From the NCBI GenBank assembly GCA_017965765.1, contig JAGCPJ010000029.1, positions 1-64,000 of the forward strand: a stretch of 64,000 nt of DNA. Reading direction: 5' to 3'. Made by a program: the position numbers and the translations under genes. The notes beneath the pieces are model-generated. The model worked only from the letters and a program-made list of their open reading frames with translations, did not search any database and had not been told where the DNA came from. Positions within the stretch are counted from its first letter, which is position 1. Every line of letters begins with the position of its first letter. The stretch comes from Bacteroidales bacterium (GTDB lineage Bacteria; Bacteroidota; Bacteroidia; Bacteroidales; F082). Below are positions 17,544 to 25,310 of the stretch, piece after piece.

Positions 17544-18744
17544 TCTCCTTCATGATGGCCTCGGTCGCCCCCAACTGCGATTGCAGATAATCCTTACACG
17601 TTTTTGATGCTTGCTGAAAATAGGCTTCATCGCCCATCAGGCGATCGAAGATGCGTTCTAGTTCGCTTTGATTGCTAATACAGAAGGCACCGCCTAACTG
17701 TACCAGATCGACGGCCTCTTTGAAACTGGTGTGTTTGGGACCAAAGACCACGGGACAGCCGAAGGTGACAGGTTCCTGGATGTTGTGGATGTTGACCCCG
17801 AAGCCACCACCGATATACACGAACCTGGCATATTGGTAGAGCTGGGAGAGGATACCGATGATGTTAAGCACCAAGACCTTGCTTTTTCTTTCAGAGAGGT
17901 ATTCGGAATACAGTTGGTAATCCTTCAGCTGCTCGGTGATCTGTTCGACATGTTTGACGCTGATGTCGTGCGGAGCGATGATCATGCAGTAATCCTCTGG
18001 AAGCTTTTCGAGGAAGGGTAGGAGCAGTTGCTCATCTGGTGGCCAGGTGCTGCCAGCGATGATGCATTGGCGGCCTCCGATGAAAGCCTCGATGTCGGGA
18101 AAACGCTTTGCCTGTTGGGCAATGGCAGCGACACGGTCGAAACGGGTGTCCCCACAGAGACTCACGTTGTTGAAACCCGCTGTTTGCAGTAACCGGGCAG
18201 TGCCTTCATCCTGGACAAAGAAATGGGTCACGTGTCGGAGCTGTTTCCTGAACCACCCGCCATACCATCGGAAGAAATAGTGCTTGGGCTGGAGGATCAT
18301 CGAGATGTAATACAGGGGGATGCCTTGCTCGTGGAGGGCATTCATATAGTTGAACCAGAACTCGTATTTGATGAAAAAGGCGGCGACAAAGCGGTGCCTT
18401 TCCACCCATTGCCGGGCGTTCTTTGGGGTATCGACAGGGAGGTAGCAGACTTCATCGGCGAAAGCGTAGTTCTTTCTGATTTCATACCCTGAAGGGGAGA
18501 AGAAGGTCAAGGAAACCTTCCACTGGGGATAGCGTTCCTTGAGCGCCTCAATGACAGGACGACCTTGCTCGAACTCACCCAAAGAGGCGGCGTGGAACCA
18601 CACCCAGGCCTCGTCGTCATGCTGCGCCTCGGGGAGCTGCTTGCGGCCTTTTACCCAGCGCTTGGCCTTAAGGTTGCCGAACAAAGCTGCTGCCTTGACT
18701 GCTCCGGCATAGGCACGTATCCCCAACGTGTAGAGTCCTCGCAT
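17521..18744 (-). CDS. waaA: 3-deoxy-D-manno-octulosonic acid (Kdo) transferase
   Basis: WaaA adds Kdo from CMP-Kdo to lipid A precursor at the inner membrane, starting the LPS core. The GT30 features are visible: VWFHAASLGEFEQGRPVIEAL, the LTFFSPSGYEIRK stretch, FFIKYEFWFNYM, AGSTWPPDEQLLLP and the donor-site region GGGFGVNIHNIQEPVTFGCP. Length is 407 residues. It starts six bases after an outer-membrane protein gene and likely shares its promoter. The functionally related lptB and kdsD genes lie near 59 kb. Confidence 0.94.
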   Translation of the reverse strand: MRGLYTLGIRAYAGAVKAAALFGNLKAKRWVKGRKQLPEAQHDDEAWVWFHAASLGEFEQGRPVIEALKERYPQWKVSLTFFSPSGYEIRKNYAFADEVCYLPVDTPKNARQWVERHRFVAAFFIKYEFWFNYMNALHEQGIPLYYISMILQPKHYFFRWYGGWFRKQLRHVTHFFVQDEGTARLLQTAGFNNVSLCGDTRFDRVAAIAQQAKRFPDIEAFIGGRQCIIAGSTWPPDEQLLLPFLEKLPEDYCMIIAPHDISVKHVEQITEQLKDYQLYSEYLSERKSKVLVLNIIGILSQLYQYARFVYIGGGFGVNIHNIQEPVTFGCPVVFGPKHTSFKEAVDLVQLGGAFCISNQSELERIFDRLMGDEAYFQQASKTCKDYLQSQLGATEAIMKEITSTFSV

Positions 18745-18750
18745 GATGTT

Positions 18751-19563
18751 CTAGTAATAGTAGTAGGCTTCAGGCTGGCGTTGATAGGTGGGAATCATCC
18801 AACTGACCCGGATGCCATAGTAAAAGTCGTTGAAGCGCTTGCTTTTGTCGTTATACCCCATGATCTGAGGCTCGCCGTTGTCATCGTAGAACACCCTGAA
18901 ATCATAGTCCCGGAGGTGCTTGGTACGGGCGTAGGTCATCTCGAGGGAGACGGATAGGTTATAGACCTTGGAGTTGCTCATGAGCAGGTAGCCGGTCTCG
19001 GCATGGAAGGCGATGCCTCCGCGCATCCGATCGTATCCGTACGGATAGTCGTCCATCAGGGGCTGTGGCGGGTTCTGGGCTTCGACTTGGTACTCGATGC
19101 GGATGCGGTTCAGAAGGTAACCCAATCCGGCCTGGACAAAGAAGCCGCTGTTGGGGTTGGGCTCATACGAGAAAAGCTTTCCCACTTCTCCTTGGAAATG
19201 TAAGCCGCGCTGAAAGAAGGCAAGCGCCGTAGGTATGCCGCCACCACCAATCACCTCGCCGTCAACGGTGGTGATGGCTTCCCCAAGGATGTCGGTCCTC
19301 GATCCCTTCACCTTGTCACCGAAGATGAAGTTGCCATTGGCAGTGAAAAGCCAGTTGTTGTCGTTCTTGTAGATGACGCTTCCACCGATGGTATTGGTGA
19401 ATCCGAAATCGGCTTTGGTGTCCATCGCAGGCAACTGTGCTGCGTAGGTTACTTGAAACATCACAGCGGGAATCACATCTTTCTCGATGTTTCGGGTTTT
19501 CTGCCCCATGCTCCAGGAGAAGGTCGCAAGCAAAAAGAGAAGGAGGAGTAGCGTTTTTTTCAT
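18751..19563 (-). CDS. Putative outer-membrane beta-barrel protein
   Basis: A 270-residue protein with a clear signal peptide (KKTLLLLLFLLATFSWSMGQ) and alternating aromatic strands, ending in a run of Tyr residues. It is probably an eight-to-ten-strand outer-membrane barrel; conserved turns such as GFFVQAGLGYLLNRI and GIAFHAETGYLLM fit that. I do not recognise a named family. The ATG at 19563 opens the signal peptide; nineteen additional upstream codons were discarded. It is transcribed ahead of waaA, suggesting an envelope role. Confidence 0.8.
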   Translation of the reverse strand: MKKTLLLLLFLLATFSWSMGQKTRNIEKDVIPAVMFQVTYAAQLPAMDTKADFGFTNTIGGSVIYKNDNNWLFTANGNFIFGDKVKGSRTDILGEAITTVDGEVIGGGGIPTALAFFQRGLHFQGEVGKLFSYEPNPNSGFFVQAGLGYLLNRIRIEYQVEAQNPPQPLMDDYPYGYDRMRGGIAFHAETGYLLMSNSKVYNLSVSLEMTYARTKHLRDYDFRVFYDDNGEPQIMGYNDKSKRFNDFYYGIRVSWMIPTYQRQPEAYYYY

Positions 19564-19599
19564 GGCGGATGATACTGTCCTTGATGCGGAATAAGTCTG

Positions 19600-19607
19600 C
19601 AAACTTA
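19600..19607 (-). promoter_or_regulatory. Promoter -7 box for the OMP-waaA operon
   Basis: TAAGTTTG on the minus strand, about 36 bases before the OMP start. Confidence 0.5.
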
Positions 19608-19628
19608 ACGTTTTTCGCAATAACTTAT

Positions 19629-19636
19629 TACCTTTG
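19629..19636 (+). promoter_or_regulatory. Promoter -7 box for the M16 peptidase
   Basis: TACCTTTG, 20 bases before the peptidase ATG. Confidence 0.6.
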
Positions 19637-19656
19637 CAGCGTTTTTTTTATGCAAC

Positions 19657-20895
19657 ATGGAAACTGAACAATACAACATCGCCACCTTGCCGAACGGCAT
19701 CCGTCTGCTGCATCGGCAGAAAAAAGGGGAGATCGCCCATCTGGTGCTGGTCGTCGGAACCGGCTCCCGCGATGAGCGTGAGGAGCAGAACGGACTGGCG
19801 CATTTCATCGAACATACCATCTTCAAAGGCACCAAAAACCGTAAGCCTTACCATATCTTGAGTTGCCTCGACAACGTGGGCGGGGACCTGAACGCCTTCA
19901 CCACCAAGGAGGAGACCTGCCTGCAGGCTTCTTTCCTCAATACCTACTACAGTCGCGCGATGGACCTGCTTGAGGACATCGCTTTCCAGGCGACTTTTCC
20001 GGAGAATGAATTGGAGAAGGAAAAAGAGGTGGTGCTCGACGAGATCAACTCCTACCTCGACATGCCTTCGGAAGAGATTTACGATGTCTTCGAGGATTTG
20101 ATGTTCAAGAATCATCCATTGGGACGTAATATATTGGGTACCAGTGAGTTGGTGAAAGGATTCAAACGTGATGATGTCTTGGCGTTTTTCCAGGAGAACT
20201 ACAGCACGGATACGATGGTGCTGGCGACCATAGGCGACATCTCCTTCAAGGAGTTTGAGAAGATGGCGATGCGCTTCTTCGGCCACTTGCCTGCCCATCT
20301 CACGCCCAACCGCCGGAAACCGTTCCAGTCCTATCAACCGCGTAGGGTGGAGATGGAACGCAGCAACCACCTCAGCCATTGTATGATCGGTGGTTTGGCA
20401 CCGGAATTCACGCATCCCAAGAAACGCACAATGGTGCTGCTAAACAACATTTTAGGCGGACCCGCCATGAACTCGCGTCTCAGCCTCAACATCCGTGAAA
20501 AATATGGGTTCGCCTATACCATTGAGTCGCAATACAATGCCTATTCCGATACGGGCTTGGTAAGCGTCTATATGGGGGTCGATCCGGATTCATTGGATAG
20601 GGCAGTGGGTCTGGTCCTCAAGGAATTGGACAAACTGCGCAACCAGAAGATGGGTACCATGCAGCTACATCATGCCAAGCAACAGCTCATGGGACAGCTG
20701 GCCTTGGGACGAGAGTCGGGGATGAGCGAACTGCTGGCCATCACGCGTTCCATGCTGATGGACGAGCCCATCGAGACGGTTCCCGACATTATTCACACCA
20801 TTGAAGTGATTACGGCGGAAGACCTTCAGGAGGAAGCCAACTTGGTGTTTAATCCTGACCAACTGTCCACCTTGATTTTCAGAAGCGCAAAGTGA
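19657..20895 (+). CDS. M16 family zinc peptidase (pitrilysin/MPP-like)
   Basis: The inverted zinc motif HxxEH is complete (His49, Glu52, His53 in AHFIEHTIFKG), with the third ligand Glu129 in VVLDEINSY exactly 76 residues after His53. At 412 residues it is the single-unit, half-size form that dimerises, resembling mitochondrial-type processing peptidases. No signal peptide is present, so it is probably cytoplasmic. The C-terminal half carries the R/Y substrate-binding region (REKYGFAYTIESQYNAYSDTG split across two strands). Its TGA overlaps the ATG of the following methyltransferase by one base. Confidence 0.93.
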   Translation: METEQYNIATLPNGIRLLHRQKKGEIAHLVLVVGTGSRDEREEQNGLAHFIEHTIFKGTKNRKPYHILSCLDNVGGDLNAFTTKEETCLQASFLNTYYSRAMDLLEDIAFQATFPENELEKEKEVVLDEINSYLDMPSEEIYDVFEDLMFKNHPLGRNILGTSELVKGFKRDDVLAFFQENYSTDTMVLATIGDISFKEFEKMAMRFFGHLPAHLTPNRRKPFQSYQPRRVEMERSNHLSHCMIGGLAPEFTHPKKRTMVLLNNILGGPAMNSRLSLNIREKYGFAYTIESQYNAYSDTGLVSVYMGVDPDSLDRAVGLVLKELDKLRNQKMGTMQLHHAKQQLMGQLALGRESGMSELLAITRSMLMDEPIETVPDIIHTIEVITAEDLQEEANLVFNPDQLSTLIFRSAK

Positions 20896-21596
20896 TGAAC
20901 GATCTGAATCACGCCTTGGAAGAATACCTGGAACAACACGTCACCCCTATGGATGAGGTGCTGACGGCATTGTATCGGGAGACTTATCTCCACGAGATGA
21001 ATCCCCGAATGATGTCGGGACCAGTACAAGGGCGCTTCCTTCAACTTCTTTGTCAGTTGATACGTCCTTCCAAGGTGCTTGAGATCGGGACTTTCACAGG
21101 CTTTTCCACCATCAGCATGGCCCGAGGCATGGCAAAAGATAGCCTGCTAACCACCATCGAGGCCAATCAGGAATATGAAGGCATCATCCGAAAGTATCTG
21201 GACCAAGCGGGGGTGGCTGACCGGGTGCAACTGATCATCGGCGATGCCAAGAGGATCATTCCTACTTTGGACGATGGTTTCGATTTGGTTTTTATCGATG
21301 CGGACAAGGTGAGTTATCCCGAGTATTACGATCTCGTCATCGACAAGGTTACCTCAGGAGGCCTTATTTTGGCAGATAACGTTATCTGGGGTGGCAAGGT
21401 GCTGAATGTCAATACAAAAGAAAGAGATACCCAGGCAATACAAGCGTTCAACGACCTAGTTCAAAACGATCCCCGCGTAGAGAACGTCTTGCTTCCCCTC
21501 CGCGACGGCCTGATGATGGCGAGGAGGAAGGGAATGCGGAATTCGGAATGCGGAATGCGGAATTTGGGAAACGGGGGAATACCCCATCGGGGTTAA
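20895..21596 (+). CDS. SAM-dependent O-methyltransferase (family 3) with repeat-derived tail
   Basis: A class I methyltransferase of the catechol/caffeoyl-CoA O-methyltransferase group: SAM-binding VLEIGTFTGFSTISMA, acidic TTIEAN, metal-binding FDLVFIDADKVSYPEYYD, and ADNVIWGGKVL. Relatives end soon after the motif DGLMMARRK. Here 21 further residues (213-233) are translated from the downstream heptamer array before a stop in GGGGTTAAAC, so the tail is unlikely to be functional sequence. It is coupled to the peptidase gene by a one-base stop/start overlap. Confidence 0.9.
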   Translation: MNDLNHALEEYLEQHVTPMDEVLTALYRETYLHEMNPRMMSGPVQGRFLQLLCQLIRPSKVLEIGTFTGFSTISMARGMAKDSLLTTIEANQEYEGIIRKYLDQAGVADRVQLIIGDAKRIIPTLDDGFDLVFIDADKVSYPEYYDLVIDKVTSGGLILADNVIWGGKVLNVNTKERDTQAIQAFNDLVQNDPRVENVLLPLRDGLMMARRKGMRNSECGMRNLGNGGIPHRG

Positions 21597-21697
21597 ACAT
21601 CGGTAGGAAGGGAATTCGGAATTCGGAATGCGGAATTCGGAATGCGGAATTTGGGAAACGGGGGACTACCCCATCGGGGTTAAACATCGGTAGGAAC
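21531..21697. repeat. Two ~80-87 bp units built on GGAATGC/GGAATTC heptamers
   Basis: Each unit has five or six heptamers (GGAATGC or GGAATTC, then GGAATTT, GGGAAAC) followed by a shared 40-base tail with the inverted motif ACCCCATCGGGGTTAAAC. The second unit has one heptamer more than the first. The first unit is read through by the methyltransferase gene. Confidence 0.9.
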
Positions 21698-21712
21698 GGG
21701 AAACGGAATGAA

Positions 21713-21733
21713 GAGTGAGGAGTGAGGAGGGAG
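21713..21733. repeat. Heptamer array GAGTGAG
   Basis: Two exact GAGTGAG units and one GAGGGAG unit. The same heptamer, inverted, recurs near 23.7 kb. Confidence 0.85.
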
Positions 21734-21744
21734 GAGTACGTCGA

Positions 21745-21784
21745 TAGCTGTCATTGCGAGCGAGGAACGAGCGTGGCAATCCAC
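21745..21784. repeat. Dispersed repeat, single arm (x type)
   Basis: A 40-base copy of a sequence starting TAGCTGTCATTGCGAGC and ending GTGGCAATCCAC. The same arm is found at 23590 and, inverted, at 52371. It ends two bases from the purE stop codon. Confidence 0.85.
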
Positions 21785-21786
21785 AA

Positions 21787-22293
21787 TCATCCTACCTTAT
21801 ACCTATATTTGATTTCTTTCAGCTCTTCGTTGGCTTTGGTGATCTTGTTCTTAAGTCCTTCCTTGTAATTCTCTACTTTCTTGGCAATGGTTGGGTCGCT
21901 TAATGCCAGCATCTCCGTGGCGAGGATGGCGGCGTTGAGGGCTCCGTTGACACCTACTGTGGCTACTGGGATGCCTGGAGGCATCTGGATGATGGACAGC
22001 ATGGCATCGAGTCCGTCGAGCATGCCTTTGACAGGAACGCCGATGACGGGAAGGGTGGTGTTGGCGGCGATGACGCCAGGCAATGCGGCAGCCATGCCTG
22101 CGGCAGCGATGATGACTTTGATGCCTCTGCCTTGGGCCTCACGGGCGAATTGCTCCACTTCCTGTGGGGTGCGGTGTGCGCTTAAGGCGTTCATCTCAAA
22201 GGGGATCTCCATCTCATCGAAATATTGTGCGGCTTTTTCCAAGACGGGAAGGTCGGAGGTGCTTCCCATGATAATGCTAACGATTGGGGTCAT
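21787..22293 (-). CDS. purE: N5-carboxyaminoimidazole ribonucleotide mutase
   Basis: Class I PurE converts N5-CAIR to CAIR in purine synthesis. Diagnostic segments are GSTSDLPVLEKAA (phosphate binding), SAHRTPQEV (catalytic His and Arg), AAAGMAAALPGVIAANT and GLDAMLSIIQMPPGIPVATV. Length is 168 residues. The ATG at 22293 was chosen because MTPIVSIIMGS is the normal opening; 39 upstream in-frame codons overlap the promoter region of hpt. Divergent from hpt, also a purine gene. Confidence 0.95.
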   Translation of the reverse strand: MTPIVSIIMGSTSDLPVLEKAAQYFDEMEIPFEMNALSAHRTPQEVEQFAREAQGRGIKVIIAAAGMAAALPGVIAANTTLPVIGVPVKGMLDGLDAMLSIIQMPPGIPVATVGVNGALNAAILATEMLALSDPTIAKKVENYKEGLKNKITKANEELKEIKYRYKVG

Positions 22294-22314
22294 AACAGTA
22301 TTCAGTTGTTGTCG

Positions 22315-22322
22315 CAAAAATA
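22315..22322 (-). promoter_or_regulatory. Promoter -7 box for purE
   Basis: TATTTTTG on the minus strand, 21 bases before the purE ATG. Confidence 0.6.
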
Positions 22323-22335
22323 GTTTTTTTCCTGT

Positions 22336-22364
22336 TTTGATAACCAATGAATTTCTTATTTTTG
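22336..22364 (+). promoter_or_regulatory. Promoter for hpt-adk with both boxes
   Basis: TTTG (-33 box) at 22336-22339 and TATTTTTG (-7 box) at 22357-22364, separated by 17 bases. This is one of the clearest two-part Bacteroidota promoters in the window. Confidence 0.7.
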
Positions 22365-22384
22365 TACACCCAATGAATAATAGC

Positions 22385-22918
22385 ATGAAAACAGTAAAAG
22401 TTTTAGACAAGGAATTCTCCCTTTACATCCCACAGGAGAAGATCGAAAACGCCATCCAAACGGTTGCGGATCAGCTCAATAAGGACATGGCGGGCAAAAA
22501 TCCGTTGTTTTTGGTGATCCTTAATGGCGCTTTTATGTTCGCCTCTGAGCTTTTCAAACGCCTGACCATCCCTTGTGAGGTTTCTTTTGTGAAGCTATCT
22601 TCCTATTCAGGCACCGAAACCACCAACGTGGTGCGCGAGCTCATTGGCCTCGACCATTCGCTTGAAGGTCGCAACGTGGTCATCGTGGAAGATATCGTCG
22701 ATACGGGACACACCATGAAATATACCATCGAGAAGCTGCATCGTCTCAATGCCTCCGACGTTCGGATCGCCACGCTCTTCTTCAAACCCAAGTCGTTCCA
22801 ATACGACTATCCCATCAATTACAAGGCCATGGACATCGCCAACGAGTTCATCGTGGGCTATGGCCTGGATTATGACCAACAAGGCCGGAACCTCCCAGAC
22901 ATCTATAAAGTAATGTAG
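22385..22918 (+). CDS. hpt: Hypoxanthine phosphoribosyltransferase
   Basis: Salvages hypoxanthine (and often guanine) to nucleotides with PRPP. The PRPP-binding signature VVIVEDIVDTGHTMKYT is clear, with LFLVILNGAFMFASEL and VSFVKLSSYSGTET as flexible-loop features. Length is 177 residues. An ATG four codons upstream would leave almost no leader after the promoter, so the second ATG is preferred. The stop TAG merges into a short heptamer remnant, and adk follows 24 bases later. Confidence 0.94.
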   Translation: MKTVKVLDKEFSLYIPQEKIENAIQTVADQLNKDMAGKNPLFLVILNGAFMFASELFKRLTIPCEVSFVKLSSYSGTETTNVVRELIGLDHSLEGRNVVIVEDIVDTGHTMKYTIEKLHRLNASDVRIATLFFKPKSFQYDYPINYKAMDIANEFIVGYGLDYDQQGRNLPDIYKVM

Positions 22919-22931
22919 AATGCGGAATTAA
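22918..22931. repeat. Heptamer remnant (GAATGCG, GAATTAA)
   Basis: Two degenerate units of the GGAATNC type beginning at the last base of the hpt stop codon. Confidence 0.5.
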
Positions 22932-22942
22932 ATACCATCGCT

Positions 22943-23512
22943 ATGCTAAATCTTATTCTTTTTGGCCCTCCAGGGGCAGGCAAAGGAACCCAATCGCAGT
23001 TCCTGCGTGAAAAGTATCAGTTGACCTATATCTCCACGGGCGAGATCCTCCGTGAGGAGATTGCCGCCGAGACGGAACTCGGCCTGCAGGTGAAAGGCAT
23101 CATCAGCCAAGGTGGTCTTGTCTCCGACGAAATCGTCGCCGCCATCATCGAGAAGAAACTCTCCGAGAACCTCAACTCGCCCGGTTTCCTCTTCGACGGC
23201 TATCCGCGCACCGTCAAGCAAGCCGAGATCCTCGACGAGATGATGGCCAAGTACCACATTTCATTGACCGGTGTGTTGAGCCTCGAAGTCCCTGAATACC
23301 TCCTCGTGGAACGTATGCTGGAACGTGGCAAGATCAGCGGTCGTGCCGACGACAACATCGATTCCATCAAACACCGCTTTGAGGAATATGAAGCCAAGAC
23401 CAAGCCCGTATTGGCTTACTATGAAGCCAAAGGGAACCTCCATCCTGTCAATGGCGTAGGCGAGATTCCTGAGATCTTCAAGAACCTCTGCCAAGTAATT
23501 GATAATCTGTGA
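22943..23512 (+). CDS. adk: Adenylate kinase
   Basis: Interconverts AMP and ATP with two ADP. Visible motifs are the P-loop GPPGAGKGTQ, STGEILREEI in the AMP-binding region, LFDGYPRTVKQAE and RADDN in the lid. At 189 residues it is the short-lid form without zinc-binding Cys. It is probably co-transcribed with hpt. Downstream lies a repeat-filled gap before the convergent acyltransferase. Confidence 0.96.
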   Translation: MLNLILFGPPGAGKGTQSQFLREKYQLTYISTGEILREEIAAETELGLQVKGIISQGGLVSDEIVAAIIEKKLSENLNSPGFLFDGYPRTVKQAEILDEMMAKYHISLTGVLSLEVPEYLLVERMLERGKISGRADDNIDSIKHRFEEYEAKTKPVLAYYEAKGNLHPVNGVGEIPEIFKNLCQVIDNL

Positions 23513-23589
23513 TTTGTTATAGCCTACGACAGTTGTCGTTGCGAGGAACTCGTTGTGCGGTAGTTGTCGTGGTGAGTAGTAGGGAACGG

Positions 23590-23710
23590 TAGCTGTCATT
23601 GCGAGCGAGGAACGAGCGTGGCAATCTAGTATTACCCGAAAAAGCATATTATGGTAGTACTGGGTTGCCACGTCGCTCCGCTAAGCTCCGCTCCTCGCAA
23701 TGACAACTAT
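23590..23710. repeat. REPIN-like inverted repeat, arms x and inverted y
   Basis: Left arm 23590-23627 (TAGCTGTCATTGCGAGCGAG... to GTGGCAATCT) and an inverted right arm 23663-23710 (GGGTTGCCACGTCGCTCCGC... to CTCGCAATGACAAC) share ends but differ in the middle. They flank about 35 unrelated bases. Degenerate fragments of the arm precede it from about 23528. No transposase gene is present. Confidence 0.8.
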
Positions 23711-23713
23711 CGG

Positions 23714-23755
23714 CACTCCCCACTCCTAACTCCTCACTTCTCACTCCTCACTCCC
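23714..23755. repeat. Heptamer array CACTCCT (inverted GAGTGAG type)
   Basis: Six consecutive 7-base units (CACTCCC, CACTCCT, AACTCCT, CACTTCT, CACTCCT, CACTCCC). Read on the minus strand they contain TGA, which ends the acyltransferase gene. Confidence 0.9.
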
Positions 23756-24408
23756 CACCGGACCTCTCTCTTGAGGATGGAAGGGGGATTGCCGCCAATG
23801 ATCTGTTCCTCGCCGTGGAATGCCGACCGTAAGGCGGTGCCTGCGGCGAGGATCGTGTTTTCAGGCAACTCGGCACCCTTCAGCAACATGCATTTGCAGC
23901 CGATCCACACATGGTCACCCACGATGATGGGCCGGTCCTCGTTGATGCGTTCCCCGGCCTTGTTATAGACGGGATGCTCGTCGGTATCCATCACCAACAC
24001 ATCCCAACTGACCAGGCAGTCGTTGCCGAAACGGATCTCCTTGGCACAGACGATGGTGCTCTCCGCCGTGATGTTGAAAAGGTCACCCAACTCCAGCCTC
24101 CCTCGCACGGAGATCTTCGAGCCATGGCCGATGGAGGCTCTGCCCTTGAAATCCACTTCACCACTTACCTGCCAGATGCTTCTGGAGCGTTTGCGGTCAT
24201 AATGCCCCACATCGCCAAACCCAATCTTGATGCTTGCCGTGTCGGCGTTCTCAGGAATCGACACTTTCCCGTGAAGCTCTCTCAGATAGACCCTTCTCGA
24301 TACCATTACGGGACATTTGATCGCCGTCTTGAAAGGGAAATAGTGCAGATTGAACCGCAAGGTCTTGGGAATGGAGCAGAGGATGTGGAGTTTGTCTCTG
24401 AAAGTCAT
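23734..24408 (-). CDS. Hexapeptide-repeat acyltransferase (LbH fold)
   Basis: A left-handed beta-helix acyltransferase of 224 residues, recognised by hexad-type repeats such as IGHGSKISVRGRLELGD and IVGDHVWIGCKCMLLKGAEL plus the terminal IIGGNPPSILKREV. The family O-acetylates or N-acylates sugars, so a role in capsule or LPS glycan synthesis is plausible but unproven. The ATG at 24408 follows a minus-strand promoter box; a longer frame upstream overlaps deoC and is discarded. The last residues and the stop are encoded by the heptamer array. Confidence 0.85.
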   Translation of the reverse strand: MTFRDKLHILCSIPKTLRFNLHYFPFKTAIKCPVMVSRRVYLRELHGKVSIPENADTASIKIGFGDVGHYDRKRSRSIWQVSGEVDFKGRASIGHGSKISVRGRLELGDLFNITAESTIVCAKEIRFGNDCLVSWDVLVMDTDEHPVYNKAGERINEDRPIIVGDHVWIGCKCMLLKGAELPENTILAAGTALRSAFHGEEQIIGGNPPSILKREVRWGVRSEK

Positions 24409-24424
24409 GGCACTAATTTTTTTA

Positions 24425-24432
24425 CAAAGGTA
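24425..24432 (-). promoter_or_regulatory. Promoter -7 box for the acyltransferase
   Basis: TACCTTTG on the minus strand, 16 bases before the ATG. Confidence 0.6.
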
Positions 24433-24444
24433 GCGTTTTTTTAT

Positions 24445-24452
24445 TAATTTTG
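24445..24452 (+). promoter_or_regulatory. Promoter -7 box for deoC
   Basis: TAATTTTG, 13 bases before the first ATG of deoC. Confidence 0.6.
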
Positions 24453-24465
24453 CATCAAAGATCGT

Positions 24466-25308
24466 ATGACCATGAAATTCAACCCTTACAGCCATAGCGA
24501 AGCCGCCCTTAACGAGCGCATCGCTCAAATCATCGACATTGAAAAGAAACAGGGCAACCTCAAGGAGGCTTTGAAGACCATCTTCCAAAGTATCGACTTC
24601 ACCACTTTGGAGGCTTTTGACAACGCTGAAAAGATCAACGATTTCTGCGCCAAGGCCTTGGCTTTCCCCAAACAGGCACCGCATCTCTCTGTGCCCGCCA
24701 TCTGTATCTACAGTCCTTTCGTGCGGCAAGCCAAAGAACTGCTCAAAAGCAGCGGCATCCGTGTGGCTACCGTGGCCTGCTGCTTCCCTTCAGGCCAGAT
24801 GCCTTTCGACCTCAAGGTGAAAGAGGTGGAGTATTGTGTCAACGAGGGCGCTGACGAGGTGGACATGGTCATCTCCCGTGGAACGTTTCTGGCGGGTCGC
24901 TACGACGAGGTCTTTGATGAAATCAAGACCATCAAGGAGACCTGTGGCGAGAAGGCCCACCTGAAAGTCATCCTTGAGACGGGCGAACTCAAGACCGTGG
25001 AAAACATCCGTAAGGCCTCCGAATTGGCCATCCTTGCGGGTGCCGACTTCATCAAGACCTCCACGGGCAAGGTGCCGGTAGCCGCTACGCCGTTGGCGGC
25101 CATCGTCATGATCGACACCATCAAGGAATACTACGAAGCTACGGGTAAGAAAGTCGGCTTCAAGCCTGCGGGAGGCATGAAAACTCCCGAGGATGCGCTC
25201 ACCTACTATTATCTGGTGAAACATATCCTTGGTGAACAATGGCTCAACCCGAGCCTGTTCCGTGTGGGTACCAGCCGTCTGGCCGGTCTGATTCTGGAGC
25301 TGATCTGA
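24466..25308 (+). CDS. deoC: Deoxyribose-phosphate aldolase
   Basis: Cleaves 2-deoxyribose-5-phosphate to glyceraldehyde-3-phosphate and acetaldehyde by a Schiff-base lysine. The catalytic region is DFIKTSTGKVPV, with the second conserved Lys in FKPAGGMKTPEDA and an acidic EVDMVISRG strand. At 280 residues it is the longer form with an N-terminal helical extension. A second ATG two codons in is an equally possible start. It converges on a SPOR-domain gene, with two bases between stop codons. Confidence 0.94.
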   Translation: MTMKFNPYSHSEAALNERIAQIIDIEKKQGNLKEALKTIFQSIDFTTLEAFDNAEKINDFCAKALAFPKQAPHLSVPAICIYSPFVRQAKELLKSSGIRVATVACCFPSGQMPFDLKVKEVEYCVNEGADEVDMVISRGTFLAGRYDEVFDEIKTIKETCGEKAHLKVILETGELKTVENIRKASELAILAGADFIKTSTGKVPVAATPLAAIVMIDTIKEYYEATGKKVGFKPAGGMKTPEDALTYYYLVKHILGEQWLNPSLFRVGTSRLAGLILELI

Positions 25309-25310
25309 GA

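Noticed and set aside
21531..21697. Possible CRISPR array from repeated GGAATGC units
   Set aside because: Units are only seven bases and contiguous, with no unique spacers, and no cas gene is present.
23590..23710. Possible insertion sequence ends
   Set aside because: The inverted arms flank only about 35 bases with no transposase frame, and no target-site duplication could be identified; treated as a non-coding REPIN-like repeat.
23737..24729. 331-residue version of the acyltransferase starting at 24729
   Set aside because: The extra N-terminal part runs through the deoC promoter and coding region on the opposite strand; a promoter box at 24425-24432 supports the start at 24408.
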